Shown piece by piece: positions 28,091 through 38,452 of a DNA stretch of 64,000 bases. Each line of letters starts with the position of its first letter. Within the stretch, counting starts at the first letter, position 1. Source of the stretch: Neoalteromonas flava. Lineage in GTDB: Bacteria > Pseudomonadota > Gammaproteobacteria > Enterobacterales > Alteromonadaceae. A model generated the notes under the pieces. The model made no database searches. It saw only the letters and a program-made list of their open reading frames with translations, and was not told the DNA's origin. A program made the position numbers and the translations under genes. The stretch is from assembly GCF_002807685.1 (NCBI RefSeq), contig NZ_PEAX01000002.1, positions 248,001 to 312,000 of the forward strand. Reading direction: 5' to 3'.

Positions 28091-30734
28091 CAGTCACCTC
28101 AGATACACACTGAATATCAGCATTTTCGACATTGTTTGGCACAATTCGAGCATCGCCCAACTGGACTACAAACTCTCCAGCGGTTGCTACCGACAGCAGA
28201 GAAGCGATTCGGCTCAGGTCCATACCCTGTTGCTGAAAACACTGCAAATCCACTGCAAGGGTATGCCAGCTTTGTGATTTTTCATCACGTAATCGGGCCG
28301 TTATATCAAGGCCTTCGCCGCATTCTTCTTCACAACGCATACCAAACGTAACGGCGTCTGTCGGTTGCTTGTTCACTTTCCATTCAACGTTGAGGGTAGA
28401 GTTCGCCTCAAGGTAGCCTCTGAGATCTACGACAAAGTTATCTGCAATGGCGAACAAACCATATTCGGCGCCAGAGAAACTTAGTAAAACCGTATCTTCT
28501 TGAATGTTGCGATCCATAGTACGAATATTGACCGCCGCATTACTTTCAATGCTGCTCGCCACCCGTTTGCTGCCTTTGCTATCCCCAATAACATTGTGAA
28601 AGCCCGAGCGAACACCTTGAGAAAACATTACATAGTCGCGCAATTCAGCTGCACCAGACTCACTTTCTTCGGGTAGATTGTCAGGCAGGATATTGATATC
28701 ACCGTAGCGTAGACCAAAACCGTAAGGTAACAGAGGTAAAGAGTCATCGCGCCGATTGGCTGAACTTCCGTTGGGGACTGACCATTGCTGCAAAAGCTCA
28801 GCGTCTTGGCTATCATAATCGGCTGATTTGGCTACATAACTATCCTGATTAATCACCGCTTGAGTCGCTGAATATGGCCAGGAAAAACTGAGCCGCCCGG
28901 TGAAGTCAAATTGGACATTTTCATTTGCGTCACGCAGCAAAACATCGGCAACGCCTTCTCCCTCTGTGCCCGGCAGCCAAGCAGCAACAAAAGCGTCAGA
29001 TTGGTTAAGTTCGCCATTGACCCACATCGGGCGCCCACTGATAAAGACCGACACCACAGGGATACCCGCTTTCTTCAACTTAGTGAGTAATGCTAGATCC
29101 GTCTTTCGGCCGCGTTGGTATTCCATATTATCGAGATCGCCATGGCCTTCTGCATAAGGTTCCTCACCAAAGACCACGATTGCTACGTCAGGTTTTTGCG
29201 TAAATTCTCCTGTTGCGCTTAATTCGATAGCACCACCAGCAGCCTCAACTTGTCGCTTTAGACCAGCATAGATCGAAGTGCCGTTTGGGAAGTCCTCATT
29301 TGTATTGCCTGTGCCTTGCCATGTTATAGACCAACCTCCAGATTGCTTGCCGATATTGTCGGCACCATCTCCCGCCACTAACAAATTCAAGCGCGGTGAC
29401 AGAGGCAATAGTTGCTGCTTGTTTTTTAATAATACCAATGACTGACGAACTGCATCACGAGCGAGATCTCGATGTTGTTGCGCACCGATAAGCGCTGTAT
29501 CTGCGCTGAGCTTTCTTGCTGCGGGACGTGGCTTATCGAACAAACCAGCCCGCAGTTTCACACGTAACACCCGGCGTACTGCGTCATTGATGCGCTCCAT
29601 TGGTATAACACCAGTTTTTACTTGCTGAATCGTATTCTCATACAGTGGTTTCCACGCATCAGTTGGCACCATAAAAACATCAAGGCCGGCATTAATTGCT
29701 TGAGGACAACTCTCGTTAGTACAACCACGAATTTGACCATGCCCATTCCAGTCACCCACCACAAATCCATCAAACCCCATACGCTCTTTTAGGACTTGAG
29801 TTAACAGGTAATGGCTACCATGCACTTTTTCTCCATGCCAGCTATTAAACGACGCCATCACTGTTTGAGCTCCAGCCTCAAGCCCGCCAACGTAGCCCTG
29901 CGCATGGATCGCGAAAAGCTCCTCTTCAGCGGCTACGTTGTCGCCTTGATCGTCACCACCGACTGTGCCGCCGTCACCAACGAAATGCTTAACGGTACTG
30001 ATAACGTGATCATCACTTAACAGGTCTACACCGGGTTGCCCTTGCAAACCTTTAACAATCGCTGCCGCATAATCATGAACAATCTGCGGATCTTCGGAGT
30101 AACTCTCGTATGTTCTTCCCCAGCGATCATCTCTAACCACTGCAACAGTCGGCGCAAATACCCAGTCGATACCCGTTGCCATCACCTCTTTTGCCGTTGC
30201 ACGGGCGATATCCTCTATCAGCTGTGGGTTTCTTGCTGCTCCTAGCCCAATATTATGCGGGAATAAGGTCGCACCAATAACGTTATTGTGACCATGCACA
30301 GCATCAGTACCCCACATGGTCGGGATTGTGCTGCCATCGATTGCATCATCAATTGAAGCCATGTACATGGCATCTGCCAACGCAACCCAGTCCTGCACCG
30401 AAGCATGTTTATTTTGGTTAGGAAAGGCACCACCACCGTTTAGGTATGAACCAAACCCATAGGTACGCATGTCATCAACGGTAATATCCCGGATCTCTGG
30501 TTGAATAAGCTGTGCAACTTTTTGCTCCAAGGTCAATTCAGAGAGGATTTTCTCTACCCGTTTTTCAATAGCAGGGTCTGCTTTTACCGCAATGTCTAAG
30601 CGTGGCCAAAACTCCGGCACTACTCGTTCTTTTGCTGGCTGAATTTGTTCGGCTGGGTGTTCCAAAGTTTGCCGATCACTGCATGCACTAAGCGACGACA
30701 GAGCGAAAATGATAATGATTGAAAGCCTGTGCAT
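28080..30734 (-). CDS. Glycoside hydrolase family 3 exo-beta-glucosidase, lipoprotein
   Basis: About 884 residues. Signal peptide with lipobox LSAC. The GH3 (alpha/beta)8 domain has K249-H250 in VKHFVGDGGT and the nucleophile D328 in GFVVGDWNGHG; the second alpha/beta domain carries VVVFGEEPYAEGHGD with the likely acid/base Glu region; a C-terminal beta domain resembles ExoP_C of marine exo-1,3/1,4-beta-glucosidases. Releases glucose from beta-glucans such as laminarin or cello-oligosaccharides. Start ATG 30734 (AAGGAATTC upstream) fits the signal peptide better than a codon 11 earlier. First gene of a two-gene operon with the CBM9-like protein. Confidence 0.9.
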   Translation of the reverse strand: MHRLSIIIIFALSSLSACSDRQTLEHPAEQIQPAKERVVPEFWPRLDIAVKADPAIEKRVEKILSELTLEQKVAQLIQPEIRDITVDDMRTYGFGSYLNGGGAFPNQNKHASVQDWVALADAMYMASIDDAIDGSTIPTMWGTDAVHGHNNVIGATLFPHNIGLGAARNPQLIEDIARATAKEVMATGIDWVFAPTVAVVRDDRWGRTYESYSEDPQIVHDYAAAIVKGLQGQPGVDLLSDDHVISTVKHFVGDGGTVGGDDQGDNVAAEEELFAIHAQGYVGGLEAGAQTVMASFNSWHGEKVHGSHYLLTQVLKERMGFDGFVVGDWNGHGQIRGCTNESCPQAINAGLDVFMVPTDAWKPLYENTIQQVKTGVIPMERINDAVRRVLRVKLRAGLFDKPRPAARKLSADTALIGAQQHRDLARDAVRQSLVLLKNKQQLLPLSPRLNLLVAGDGADNIGKQSGGWSITWQGTGNTNEDFPNGTSIYAGLKRQVEAAGGAIELSATGEFTQKPDVAIVVFGEEPYAEGHGDLDNMEYQRGRKTDLALLTKLKKAGIPVVSVFISGRPMWVNGELNQSDAFVAAWLPGTEGEGVADVLLRDANENVQFDFTGRLSFSWPYSATQAVINQDSYVAKSADYDSQDAELLQQWSVPNGSSANRRDDSLPLLPYGFGLRYGDINILPDNLPEESESGAAELRDYVMFSQGVRSGFHNVIGDSKGSKRVASSIESNAAVNIRTMDRNIQEDTVLLSFSGAEYGLFAIADNFVVDLRGYLEANSTLNVEWKVNKQPTDAVTFGMRCEEECGEGLDITARLRDEKSQSWHTLAVDLQCFQQQGMDLSRIASLLSVATAGEFVVQLGDARIVPNNVENADIQCVSEVTDGD

Positions 30735-30851
30735 ATCGAATTCCTTATGATGGTCACTGATGACCACAATTTATTGGCTATCGCCTTAACCAGGTAACAT
30801 TAACAATATTTGCTTTCAGTTGCCGCAAATTATCGGTCGAACCACGTGTAA

Positions 30852-31352
30852 TTAGTTACTTTGTTGTGGATTGCTACTCGTTGATGTTTGATAGGCTGAA
30901 GTTCCCCACAATGGCACTGTTGACAGGCTGTGTTTAAAGCTGCCCGAGGTTTCTTTAGTGCTATAAGAGACATACATTAGGGTTTGCGATGAACGATCGA
31001 AAATCCGTCGCACTTTCATATTTTTAAAGAAAATACTTTTAGATTTTTTAAATACCACTTCGCCCGAGTCAGATACATCGATAGTACTTAGCATGGCCGC
31101 GGTAATGGGCCCTGTTTGACGACAGGCAATCGAGCTATCCGATGGGTCAGATAAATCCAGATTCGCTTCGATACTGGATATATGACAGGTGACTCCTGGA
31201 ATGAGCGGATCGGTTAACGCATCTATCTTAATATCCTTGGTGGTAAAAACTCCGAGACTCACATCACCCACTTCGCTATCACTACAGCCCGTGAGTAAAA
31301 ATAATACACATATTATTATTCCCGCACAGTAATTCTGCTTTATGAATTTCAT
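30852..31352 (-). CDS. creA: CreA-family lipoprotein
   Basis: 166 residues; lipobox LTGC. The sequence KIDALTDPLIPGVTCHISS ... LDLSDPSDSSIACRQTGPI ... RIFD is the conserved core of CreA, a periplasmic protein of unknown function often next to envelope genes. Two Cys of the core are present. The C-terminal tail is Ser/Thr/Gln-rich and longer than in E. coli. Monocistronic; the gap to the GH3 start is about 117 bases with nothing recognised in it. Confidence 0.82.
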   Translation of the reverse strand: MKFIKQNYCAGIIICVLFLLTGCSDSEVGDVSLGVFTTKDIKIDALTDPLIPGVTCHISSIEANLDLSDPSDSSIACRQTGPITAAMLSTIDVSDSGEVVFKKSKSIFFKNMKVRRIFDRSSQTLMYVSYSTKETSGSFKHSLSTVPLWGTSAYQTSTSSNPQQSN

Positions 31353-31503
31353 AGTGCTGCTCTCCTGTCATCATATATGAACCCATTAAACTCAATACGT
31401 TAACCTTTTAACCGCGCTGCTACCACTAGATTACTCGTTTTGAATTGTATTCGAGCAAAGTTAGCGCAATACTCTATACACCGCAGTAGATTAGTTATGT
31501 GAT

Positions 31504-33213
31504 ATGTATACCGAGGCTGAACAGTTAAAACACGCCTACATCACCGCAATGGTTAAAGCGCTAATGCTGCTGTTGGTGCCAATCATTGTGATAACGGTTT
31601 ACTTCAATTTGGTTGCTGCAATCCGTCCGCAGATTGTCGTGATACAACTGACCATGTTTGGCGCGATGTTTTTACTCTACCAATGCCGCCATCACCTCTC
31701 CTCGCAGGCTCTGGCGCTTAAATTTAGTTGTTTATTGATGGTAGTAGGATGGGTTAATTGTTACGTAAACCAAAGTATCGCCTATGCCGGTATTGCCCTA
31801 ATGGTCAGTGCCTTTGCCATCGCCGTGCACAATGCCGTATGGGTAAGGTGGGTATTACTTTTAGTCACTCACATCGGATTATTCGCCAGTTACGCTTTGG
31901 CCTTTGACTTTAACTTCACACTGGGTCCCAGTCGTTGGCTGCTCGTAACCTTGGTTGGCCAACTCATTGTACTGCAAGGTATGCAATTCTTGTTTTCCAA
32001 GGTCGAAGACTTCTTTACCCTTGAACATCAACTAAGATTGGATTCTGAAGCGGCCTTAAAAGAAAAATCGCGCTTTCTGGCCAATATGAGTCATGAAATA
32101 CGCACGCCAATCGCAGGTATCAGTGGTTTATTGCAAACCGTTGAAGTGTCCAACTTAGACCCACAACAACAGGAAAAACTTAAACTCGTCCAGCAAAGTG
32201 CCAGTCTACTCGGGCAAATTGTCGACGATATTCTGGATTATTCCAAAATTGAAGCCGGTAAGTTGACGTTAACTCGTACAACCTTTGAACTAACCGAATG
32301 TTTACAGCAGATGGTGAAACTGTTTGAGCCTATGTACACCAAACAAGGCAATACGCTTCAACTAAAAACCAATTGGTCACAGCCAATTTGGATCAACACC
32401 GACCAAACGCGCTTGCAACAAATTTTGCTGAATTTACTCAGCAACGCGAATAAGTTTACTCAGCAAGGTAGCGTCACAATTAACGTTCAATTGACAGAAG
32501 TCGCCGATGATTACGTTGTAACGTGTCAAGTTACGGATACCGGTATAGGGATTGCCAACGAAGACATTGATAAGTTGTTTCGCCCATTCCAGCAACTCGA
32601 TGACAGCAGTCGCAAAACCATTGCAGGGACAGGCCTTGGCCTCCTCATATGCCAGCAATTAGTGACACTGTTGGAAGGCACTATTGGTGTCCAAAGTGAA
32701 CTCGGCAAAGGAACTAAGGTGAGCTTCAATCTTCCGGTCAAGCGTGCAGAACAGAAAGCAGCCTCTGCGACCACAGACCATGATGTTGATATTCGGGATT
32801 GTCATATTTTGGTGGCTGAAGACAACGCGATAAATCAACTGGTAGTAGAGGATATGTTGGCCAACTTGGGAGCCAAAACCATAACTGTGGAAAACGGCGA
32901 GATGGTGCTTGAACTACTGAAAGTTAAGAAACGCCGCGAGATAGACCTGATCTTAATGGACTGCCAAATGCCGGTTATGGATGGTTACGAAGCGACCCAA
33001 AAAATACGCGCGGGAGAATGTGGGCCGTGGCAAGAGATTCCGATTATTGCGTTAACGGCTAATGCGTTAGAAGGCGATAAGGAAGCCTGTTTTGCTGCAG
33101 GCATGACTGACTATTTAACCAAACCCGTCGACAAGTCCAAATTAGAACAAATGATCGGTCAGTATTTTCAACGCCAAAAGAGGCAACAGCCTCAGCCACA
33201 AGCTGAGGCTTAA
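31504..33213 (+). CDS. Hybrid sensor histidine kinase/response regulator
   Basis: 569 residues. Five to six N-terminal membrane helices (about 12-165) with almost no periplasmic domain, a coiled linker, HisKA with phospho-acceptor H197 (MSHEIRTP), HATPase (N-box LLSNANKF, G1 DTGIGI, G2 GTGLGL), and a receiver with phospho-acceptor D486 (LILMDCQMPVMDGYE). No output or HPt domain, so phosphate should pass to a separate HPt or regulator. Signal unknown. Its stop is four bases from that of convergent hutH; whether it is linked to histidine use is not shown. Confidence 0.9.
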   Translation: MYTEAEQLKHAYITAMVKALMLLLVPIIVITVYFNLVAAIRPQIVVIQLTMFGAMFLLYQCRHHLSSQALALKFSCLLMVVGWVNCYVNQSIAYAGIALMVSAFAIAVHNAVWVRWVLLLVTHIGLFASYALAFDFNFTLGPSRWLLVTLVGQLIVLQGMQFLFSKVEDFFTLEHQLRLDSEAALKEKSRFLANMSHEIRTPIAGISGLLQTVEVSNLDPQQQEKLKLVQQSASLLGQIVDDILDYSKIEAGKLTLTRTTFELTECLQQMVKLFEPMYTKQGNTLQLKTNWSQPIWINTDQTRLQQILLNLLSNANKFTQQGSVTINVQLTEVADDYVVTCQVTDTGIGIANEDIDKLFRPFQQLDDSSRKTIAGTGLGLLICQQLVTLLEGTIGVQSELGKGTKVSFNLPVKRAEQKAASATTDHDVDIRDCHILVAEDNAINQLVVEDMLANLGAKTITVENGEMVLELLKVKKRREIDLILMDCQMPVMDGYEATQKIRAGECGPWQEIPIIALTANALEGDKEACFAAGMTDYLTKPVDKSKLEQMIGQYFQRQKRQQPQPQAEA

Positions 33214-33217
33214 CTCA

Positions 33218-34741
33218 TTAACTTAGCAATGACAGCTGAGTGGCATCCATCAACTTATGTTGCTTGATCAATTGTTTCGCAGCTTCAATATCGGGTGCGA
33301 AATAACGATCTTGCGCATAAAATTCAACCTTACCCCTCAGCAAGCCATGCAATGTTTGTAAGTGCTCACTTGTTTTTAATGGCTTGCGGAAATCCAACCC
33401 TTGACAGGCGGCTAACCATTCAATCGCAAGAATACCAGCAACATTATCGAAAATGTCGCGTAAACGACGTCCGGCAAATGTAGCCATCGAAACATGGTCT
33501 TCTTGATTAGCTGAGGTTGGCAACGAATCGATTGAAGCAGGATGCGCGAGGGTTTTATTTTCACTCGCTAATGCCGCACAAGTCACTTGCGCAATCATAA
33601 AACCTGAGTTGACCCCACCATTGTCAACTAGAAATGGAGGCAAGCCGCTTAAATGAGTATCGATCATCAATGACATTCGACGCTCCGCAAGGGCGCCAAT
33701 TTCGGCTAGCGCAATAGCAAGCATATCAGCAGCCATCGCTACAGCCTCGGCATGGAAGTTCCCACCCGATAAAATATCACCGCTATCAGCGAAGACTAAC
33801 GGATTATCACTCACTCCATTGGCTTCGGTAACTAAGACCTCTGCGGCAAAGCGCATTTGCTGCAGGCTAGCTCCCATAACTTGAGGCTGACAACGTAGCG
33901 AATAGGGATCTTGCACCTTCTCGCAGCCTTGATGAGATTCACCAATACTCGAGGAGGCTAATAAATCTCGAAATGCAGTGGCCACATCGGATTGACTTTG
34001 ATGCCCGCGCACAGCATGGATCCGCGCATCAAATGGCACACGCGAACCTAACGCAGCATCTACAGTGAGAGCCCCTATGCCAATCCCGCTATACAACGCG
34101 TTTTCTGTATAAAACAGCCCTTGTAAAGCAAATGCGGTAGAGGCCTGGGTACCGTTGAGTAATGCTAACCCTTCTTTGGGTGCAAGTGTGATTGGGCTTA
34201 GGCCGGCAATTTCTAACGCTTGTGCTGCGTTTATCCGCTGTCCATTGTGAAACGCTTCACCTTCGCCCAGCAGAACCGCACTCATATGGGCCAATGGCGC
34301 GAGATCACCGCTGGCTCCTACTGAACCTTTTTCAGGGATCGCAGGATACACTTGTGCGTTGTATAAGCTGATCAGTGCTTCGATTACGCTGAGTCGAATA
34401 CCCGAAAATCCGCGTGCCAGCGAATTGATTTTTAGCAGCATGAGCAACCGCACTGTATCGGGTTGCATAAAATCCCCCGTACCGGCGGCATGAGAGAGCA
34501 CAATGCTGCGTTGCAACAGTTCCAACTCCGATGCATCGATGCGCGTATTCGCCAACAGTCCAAACCCAGTGTTGATGCCATACACTGTCCGTCCTTGCTT
34601 GATAACATCGAGTACCGTTTGCTCTGCCGCACATACAGCGCTATGCGCAGAATCGGACAATTGAATGGGGACGTGTTGGCGATGCACTGTGCGCAATTGC
34701 GCTAAGGTTAAAGTGCCGGGTTCAAGGATCAGAGGTTCCAT
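33218..34741 (-). CDS. hutH: Histidine ammonia-lyase
   Basis: 507 residues, normal for the family. Deaminates L-histidine to urocanate. The MIO cofactor triad A143-S-G145 is in [35 protein letters not shown]-type and [10 protein letters not shown] motifs are conserved. Start overlaps the hutU stop (TAATG), so it is translated after hutU in the hutC-hutU-hutH operon. Confidence 0.95.
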   Translation of the reverse strand: MEPLILEPGTLTLAQLRTVHRQHVPIQLSDSAHSAVCAAEQTVLDVIKQGRTVYGINTGFGLLANTRIDASELELLQRSIVLSHAAGTGDFMQPDTVRLLMLLKINSLARGFSGIRLSVIEALISLYNAQVYPAIPEKGSVGASGDLAPLAHMSAVLLGEGEAFHNGQRINAAQALEIAGLSPITLAPKEGLALLNGTQASTAFALQGLFYTENALYSGIGIGALTVDAALGSRVPFDARIHAVRGHQSQSDVATAFRDLLASSSIGESHQGCEKVQDPYSLRCQPQVMGASLQQMRFAAEVLVTEANGVSDNPLVFADSGDILSGGNFHAEAVAMAADMLAIALAEIGALAERRMSLMIDTHLSGLPPFLVDNGGVNSGFMIAQVTCAALASENKTLAHPASIDSLPTSANQEDHVSMATFAGRRLRDIFDNVAGILAIEWLAACQGLDFRKPLKTSEHLQTLHGLLRGKVEFYAQDRYFAPDIEAAKQLIKQHKLMDATQLSLLS

Positions 34742-36417
34742 TAATCCTGCCCTCCCTTAAGCATTGGGAGATCCAGATTGTGTTTACGTGCGCAATCTTG
34801 TGCAATCTCATAACCAGCATCAGCATGGCGCATTACGCCTGTTGCAGGATCGTTATGTAATACACGACTGATCCTAGCATCAGCTTCAGCACTGCCATCA
34901 CAGACAATAACCACACCGCTGTGCTGGCTAAAGCCCATACCGACACCACCACCATGATGCAAACTAACCCAAGTAGCGCCACCGGCAGTATTTAATAGTG
35001 CGTTCAGTAATGGCCAATCTGAAACCGCATCAGATCCGTCCAACATGGCTTCGGTCTCGCGATTCGGTGACGCAACTGAGCCCGAATCTAAATGATCGCG
35101 TCCAATCACAACCGGCGCACTGAGCTCGCCATCACGCACCATTTGGTTAAACGCCAGACCCAACTTTTGTCGCTCACCCAGCCCTACCCAGCAGATCCGC
35201 GCAGGTAATCCCTGAAATTGAATGCGCTCTTTGGCCATATCCAACCAATTATGCAAATGTGGATTGTCTGGGATAAGCTCTTTCACCTTAGCGTCTGTTT
35301 TGTAAATATCTTCAGGATCACCCGACAATGCAGCCCAACGAAACGGGCCTATGCCTTGGCAGAATAACGGGCGAATATATGCAGGAACAAAGCCAGGAAA
35401 ATCAAAAGCATTATTCACACCTTCTTCCAACGCCATTTGCCGAATGTTATTGCCATAATCCAATGTTGCCGCACCGGCTGCCTGTAAACCCAACATGGCG
35501 TTAACTTGCACGGCCATAGATTGTTTGGCGGCTTTTACCACGGCAGCCTCATCTTTTGTGCGCATTTCAGCCGCATACTCCAGCGTCCAGTTTTGCGGAA
35601 GATAACCGTTAAGTGGATCATGCGCGCTGGTTTGGTCGGTAACCACATCGGGGATCACGTTACGTTCTAACAAGGCAGGAAAAACATCCGCCGCATTGCC
35701 GAGTAAACCAACCGAGATGGGCGTATTTTCCGCTTTAGCCGCGCTCAGCAGAGCAAGTGCTTCATCAATAGATTTGGCTTTCTTGTCGAGATAACCGGTT
35801 TTGATCCGAAAATCGATACGACTTTCATCCACTTCAACCGCTAACATTGAGAAACCCGCCATAGTTGCGGCAAGTGGTTGTGCGCCGCCCATGCCACCAA
35901 GCCCGCCGGTCAATATCCAGCGACCTTTTGCACTGCCTTCAAAATGCGTCTTGGCCACACTAACAAAGGTCTCATAAGTACCTTGCACAATCCCTTGTGA
36001 ACCAATGTAGATCCAAGAGCCCGCGGTCATTTGCCCGTACATCATCAGACCTTGCTTATCGAGCTCATTAAAATGTTCCCAATTGGCCCAATGGGGTACT
36101 AAATTTGAGTTAGCAATAAGCACACGAGGCGCATTTTCATGGGTCGGGAAGACGCCCACAGGCTTGCCCGACTGGATCAATAATGTCTCATCATCATTTA
36201 ACCGAGTCAGTACTTCAACAATTTTATCAAAGCTTTCCCAGTCACGCGCTGCACGGCCAATCCCGCCATACACTACGAGGTTTTGTGGGTGCTCAGCGAC
36301 GTCTGGATCAAGGTTGTTCATGAGCATACGCAGCGGTGCTTCTGTAAGCCAGCTCTTTGCAGTTAAGGTTGTGCCACGCGGGGCGCGGATTTCACGGGAA
36401 GGATCAAAACGGTTCAT
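34741..36417 (-). CDS. hutU: Urocanate hydratase
   Basis: 558 residues. Adds water to urocanate giving 4-imidazolone-5-propionate, using NAD+ as electrophile. Recognised by [16 protein letters not shown] near the N-terminus, [18 protein letters not shown] (NAD binding), [18 protein letters not shown] and the late [15 protein letters not shown]. Overlaps hutC by four bases (ATGA). Confidence 0.96.
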   Translation of the reverse strand: MNRFDPSREIRAPRGTTLTAKSWLTEAPLRMLMNNLDPDVAEHPQNLVVYGGIGRAARDWESFDKIVEVLTRLNDDETLLIQSGKPVGVFPTHENAPRVLIANSNLVPHWANWEHFNELDKQGLMMYGQMTAGSWIYIGSQGIVQGTYETFVSVAKTHFEGSAKGRWILTGGLGGMGGAQPLAATMAGFSMLAVEVDESRIDFRIKTGYLDKKAKSIDEALALLSAAKAENTPISVGLLGNAADVFPALLERNVIPDVVTDQTSAHDPLNGYLPQNWTLEYAAEMRTKDEAAVVKAAKQSMAVQVNAMLGLQAAGAATLDYGNNIRQMALEEGVNNAFDFPGFVPAYIRPLFCQGIGPFRWAALSGDPEDIYKTDAKVKELIPDNPHLHNWLDMAKERIQFQGLPARICWVGLGERQKLGLAFNQMVRDGELSAPVVIGRDHLDSGSVASPNRETEAMLDGSDAVSDWPLLNALLNTAGGATWVSLHHGGGVGMGFSQHSGVVIVCDGSAEADARISRVLHNDPATGVMRHADAGYEIAQDCARKHNLDLPMLKGGQD

Positions 36418-37145
36418 GTTTTCTCCACGGTAGGGGTTATTTTTGTTTGAAAATCTAAATGACCACCCAAGCGATAACGTTTACCCGGGTGATAGAGTAA
36501 GGCGTGACTAACCACACCTTTAGCTGAATAGGTTCGGCGCGAGATCTTTAAGCAAGGTTCGGTCTCTTGAATCTTTAACGCGGCTGCGATGTCGGCATGC
36601 GGTAACATGGCTTCTACACTGTGGTCCGCTTGAGTCAGAGGCGCTACTTGATTGAGATAATAGTTTGCTGTTTGTTTAGAAAAATCTTGGGCTAAGTAGT
36701 CGGGTGCCCAACGTGGATTGACCCAACGATCTTCATATTGCACTGGTAAGCCATTCTCGAGGTGCACTATCACACTATGAAAGGCTGCATGCCCGCGCGG
36801 AATATCGAGAACATTAGCAATGACATCGTCTGCTATCACTTCACTAAGCAACTGGATGTGGTTGCTGTATTGATGCCCACGCTGTTCAATTTCATCTCGT
36901 ATGCTGCGAATTTCGAGCATTGAACTCATCGGCCGATGATCAGCGACAAAGGTACCAAGCCCTTGCGAGCGCATTAAGATACCCTCCTCGACTAACTCGC
37001 TGAGGGCCCTACGTGCCGTCATTCGGCTAACGCCATACTGCTGCGCCAGTTGATTTTCTGAAGGCACCTGTTCACCAGAGCACATTTCACCTTGCTCGAT
37101 GGCATCTACTAGCCCTGCTTTAATTGCGATATATCGAGGCTGCAT
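36414..37145 (-). CDS. hutC: Histidine-utilisation repressor, GntR/HutC family
   Basis: 243 residues. N-terminal winged helix-turn-helix ([31 protein letters not shown]) and a C-terminal UTRA effector domain ([28 protein letters not shown]). HutC normally represses hut genes and is released by urocanate. First gene of the left-going operon and divergent from hutI, with the palindromic operator in the 104-base gap, so it probably represses both operons and itself. Confidence 0.93.
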   Translation of the reverse strand: MQPRYIAIKAGLVDAIEQGEMCSGEQVPSENQLAQQYGVSRMTARRALSELVEEGILMRSQGLGTFVADHRPMSSMLEIRSIRDEIEQRGHQYSNHIQLLSEVIADDVIANVLDIPRGHAAFHSVIVHLENGLPVQYEDRWVNPRWAPDYLAQDFSKQTANYYLNQVAPLTQADHSVEAMLPHADIAAALKIQETEPCLKISRRTYSAKGVVSHALLYHPGKRYRLGGHLDFQTKITPTVEKT

Positions 37146-37182
37146 ATTTGAGCGACTTTGCTATTAATGAAGTCCCCCATAC

Positions 37183-37210
37183 TACTTGTATATACAAGTA
37201 TAGACAAGTA
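37183..37210. promoter_or_regulatory. HutC operator
   Basis: TACTTGTATATACAAGTA (37183-37200) is a perfect 18-base palindrome, and a further TAGACAAGTA half-site follows directly. It matches the known HutC site pattern (CTTGTATAxACAAG). It lies between divergent hutC and hutI. Confidence 0.85.
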
Positions 37211-37212
37211 GA

Positions 37213-37241
37213 CTGTGAAAAACATTGTCGAGCGCTATACT
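37213..37241 (+). promoter_or_regulatory. Probable hutIG promoter
   Basis: -10 TATACT (37236-37241) and a weak -35 CTGTGA (37213-37218) with 17-base spacing, immediately downstream of the HutC palindrome; bound HutC would block it. Confidence 0.5.
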
Positions 37242-37249
37242 GAAGTCTT

Positions 37250-38452
37250 ATGAATTACGATGCTGTTATTACAAACGCCCGAATCGCGTCTATGACCAAG
37301 AGCGGCCAACCCTATGGTGAGCTAGAGGCGTCAACATTGGCAATTAAAGATGGTTGCATTGCGGCGCTGCTATCCGCTGACTCTGACATCACCGCCACTA
37401 GGATGTTTGATGCCAAAGGAAAATGGCTACTGCCTGGATTGATCGACTGTCATTCCCATATTGTTTATGGCGGTGACCGTGCGCATGAATTTGCTCTGCG
37501 CCTTCAGGGTGTATCTTATAAAACCATTGCAGAGCAAGGTGGAGGGATCATGCGCACCGTAACCGACACTCGTGTAGCTAGCACTGAAAGCTTGTTAGCG
37601 AGTGCGAAAAAACGCGCCCTACGTTTATGCGAAGAAGGCGTTACGACGCTTGAAATTAAATCTGGCTATGGACTGGATGAAGACACCGAGCTGCGCATGC
37701 TTAAGGTAGCTAAATCATTGGCGAAGGAACTCCCGCTCACCGTCAGTACGACTTACCTTGGTGCCCATGCTATACCACCGGAATATAAGGGGCGTGCTGA
37801 CGACTACATCACATTTGTTTGCGAACACATGATCCCGAAGGTAGCGGCCGAGAACTTGGCGGATGCAGTGGATGTGTTCTGTGAATCCATTGGATTTACC
37901 ACAGCGCAAACTGAGCGAGTGTTTCAAGCAGCACAACAACAAGGGCTCAGCATTAAAGCTCATGTTGAACAATTAAGTGATCAGAAGGGAGCAGCTTTGG
38001 CGGCCCGCTATCATGCCCTTTCCGTGGATCACATTGAGTATCTAGCGCCGCAGGATATCCCCACGCTAACAGAAAGTGGCAGTGTCGCTGTACTCTTGCC
38101 CGGCGCTTTTTATTATTTAAATGAAACACGTAAGCCACCTATTCAAGTCTTGCGGGAACACAATGTACCAATGGCAGTCGCGACAGATTTTAACCCAGGG
38201 AGTTCGCCTGTTGCTTCATTATTAACCGCCCTCAATATGGCGTGTGTTTTATTTGGCCTTACACCTGAAGAAGCATTACAAGGAGCGACCATCAATGCGG
38301 CGCATGCACTTGGCCTATCCGACCGTGGCCAGATTGCTGTGGGGCAACGCGCTGACTTAACACTTTGGGAAGTCAATACTCCAGCAGAATTAGTCTACAG
38401 TATCAATGGTATTCGCCCATCCAATATCTGGGTTGGAGGCAAACATGTTTAA
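37250..38452 (+). CDS. hutI: Imidazolonepropionase
   Basis: 400 residues; amidohydrolase-superfamily enzyme opening imidazolonepropionate to formiminoglutamate. Metal ligands: LIDCHSHIVYGGDRAHEF (HxH), later STTYLGAHAIPPEY, IKAHVEQLSDQ and ATDFNPGSSP. Divergent from hutC; ATG 37250 has little Shine-Dalgarno. hutG overlaps its end by eight bases. Confidence 0.95.
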   Translation: MNYDAVITNARIASMTKSGQPYGELEASTLAIKDGCIAALLSADSDITATRMFDAKGKWLLPGLIDCHSHIVYGGDRAHEFALRLQGVSYKTIAEQGGGIMRTVTDTRVASTESLLASAKKRALRLCEEGVTTLEIKSGYGLDEDTELRMLKVAKSLAKELPLTVSTTYLGAHAIPPEYKGRADDYITFVCEHMIPKVAAENLADAVDVFCESIGFTTAQTERVFQAAQQQGLSIKAHVEQLSDQKGAALAARYHALSVDHIEYLAPQDIPTLTESGSVAVLLPGAFYYLNETRKPPIQVLREHNVPMAVATDFNPGSSPVASLLTALNMACVLFGLTPEEALQGATINAAHALGLSDRGQIAVGQRADLTLWEVNTPAELVYSINGIRPSNIWVGGKHV

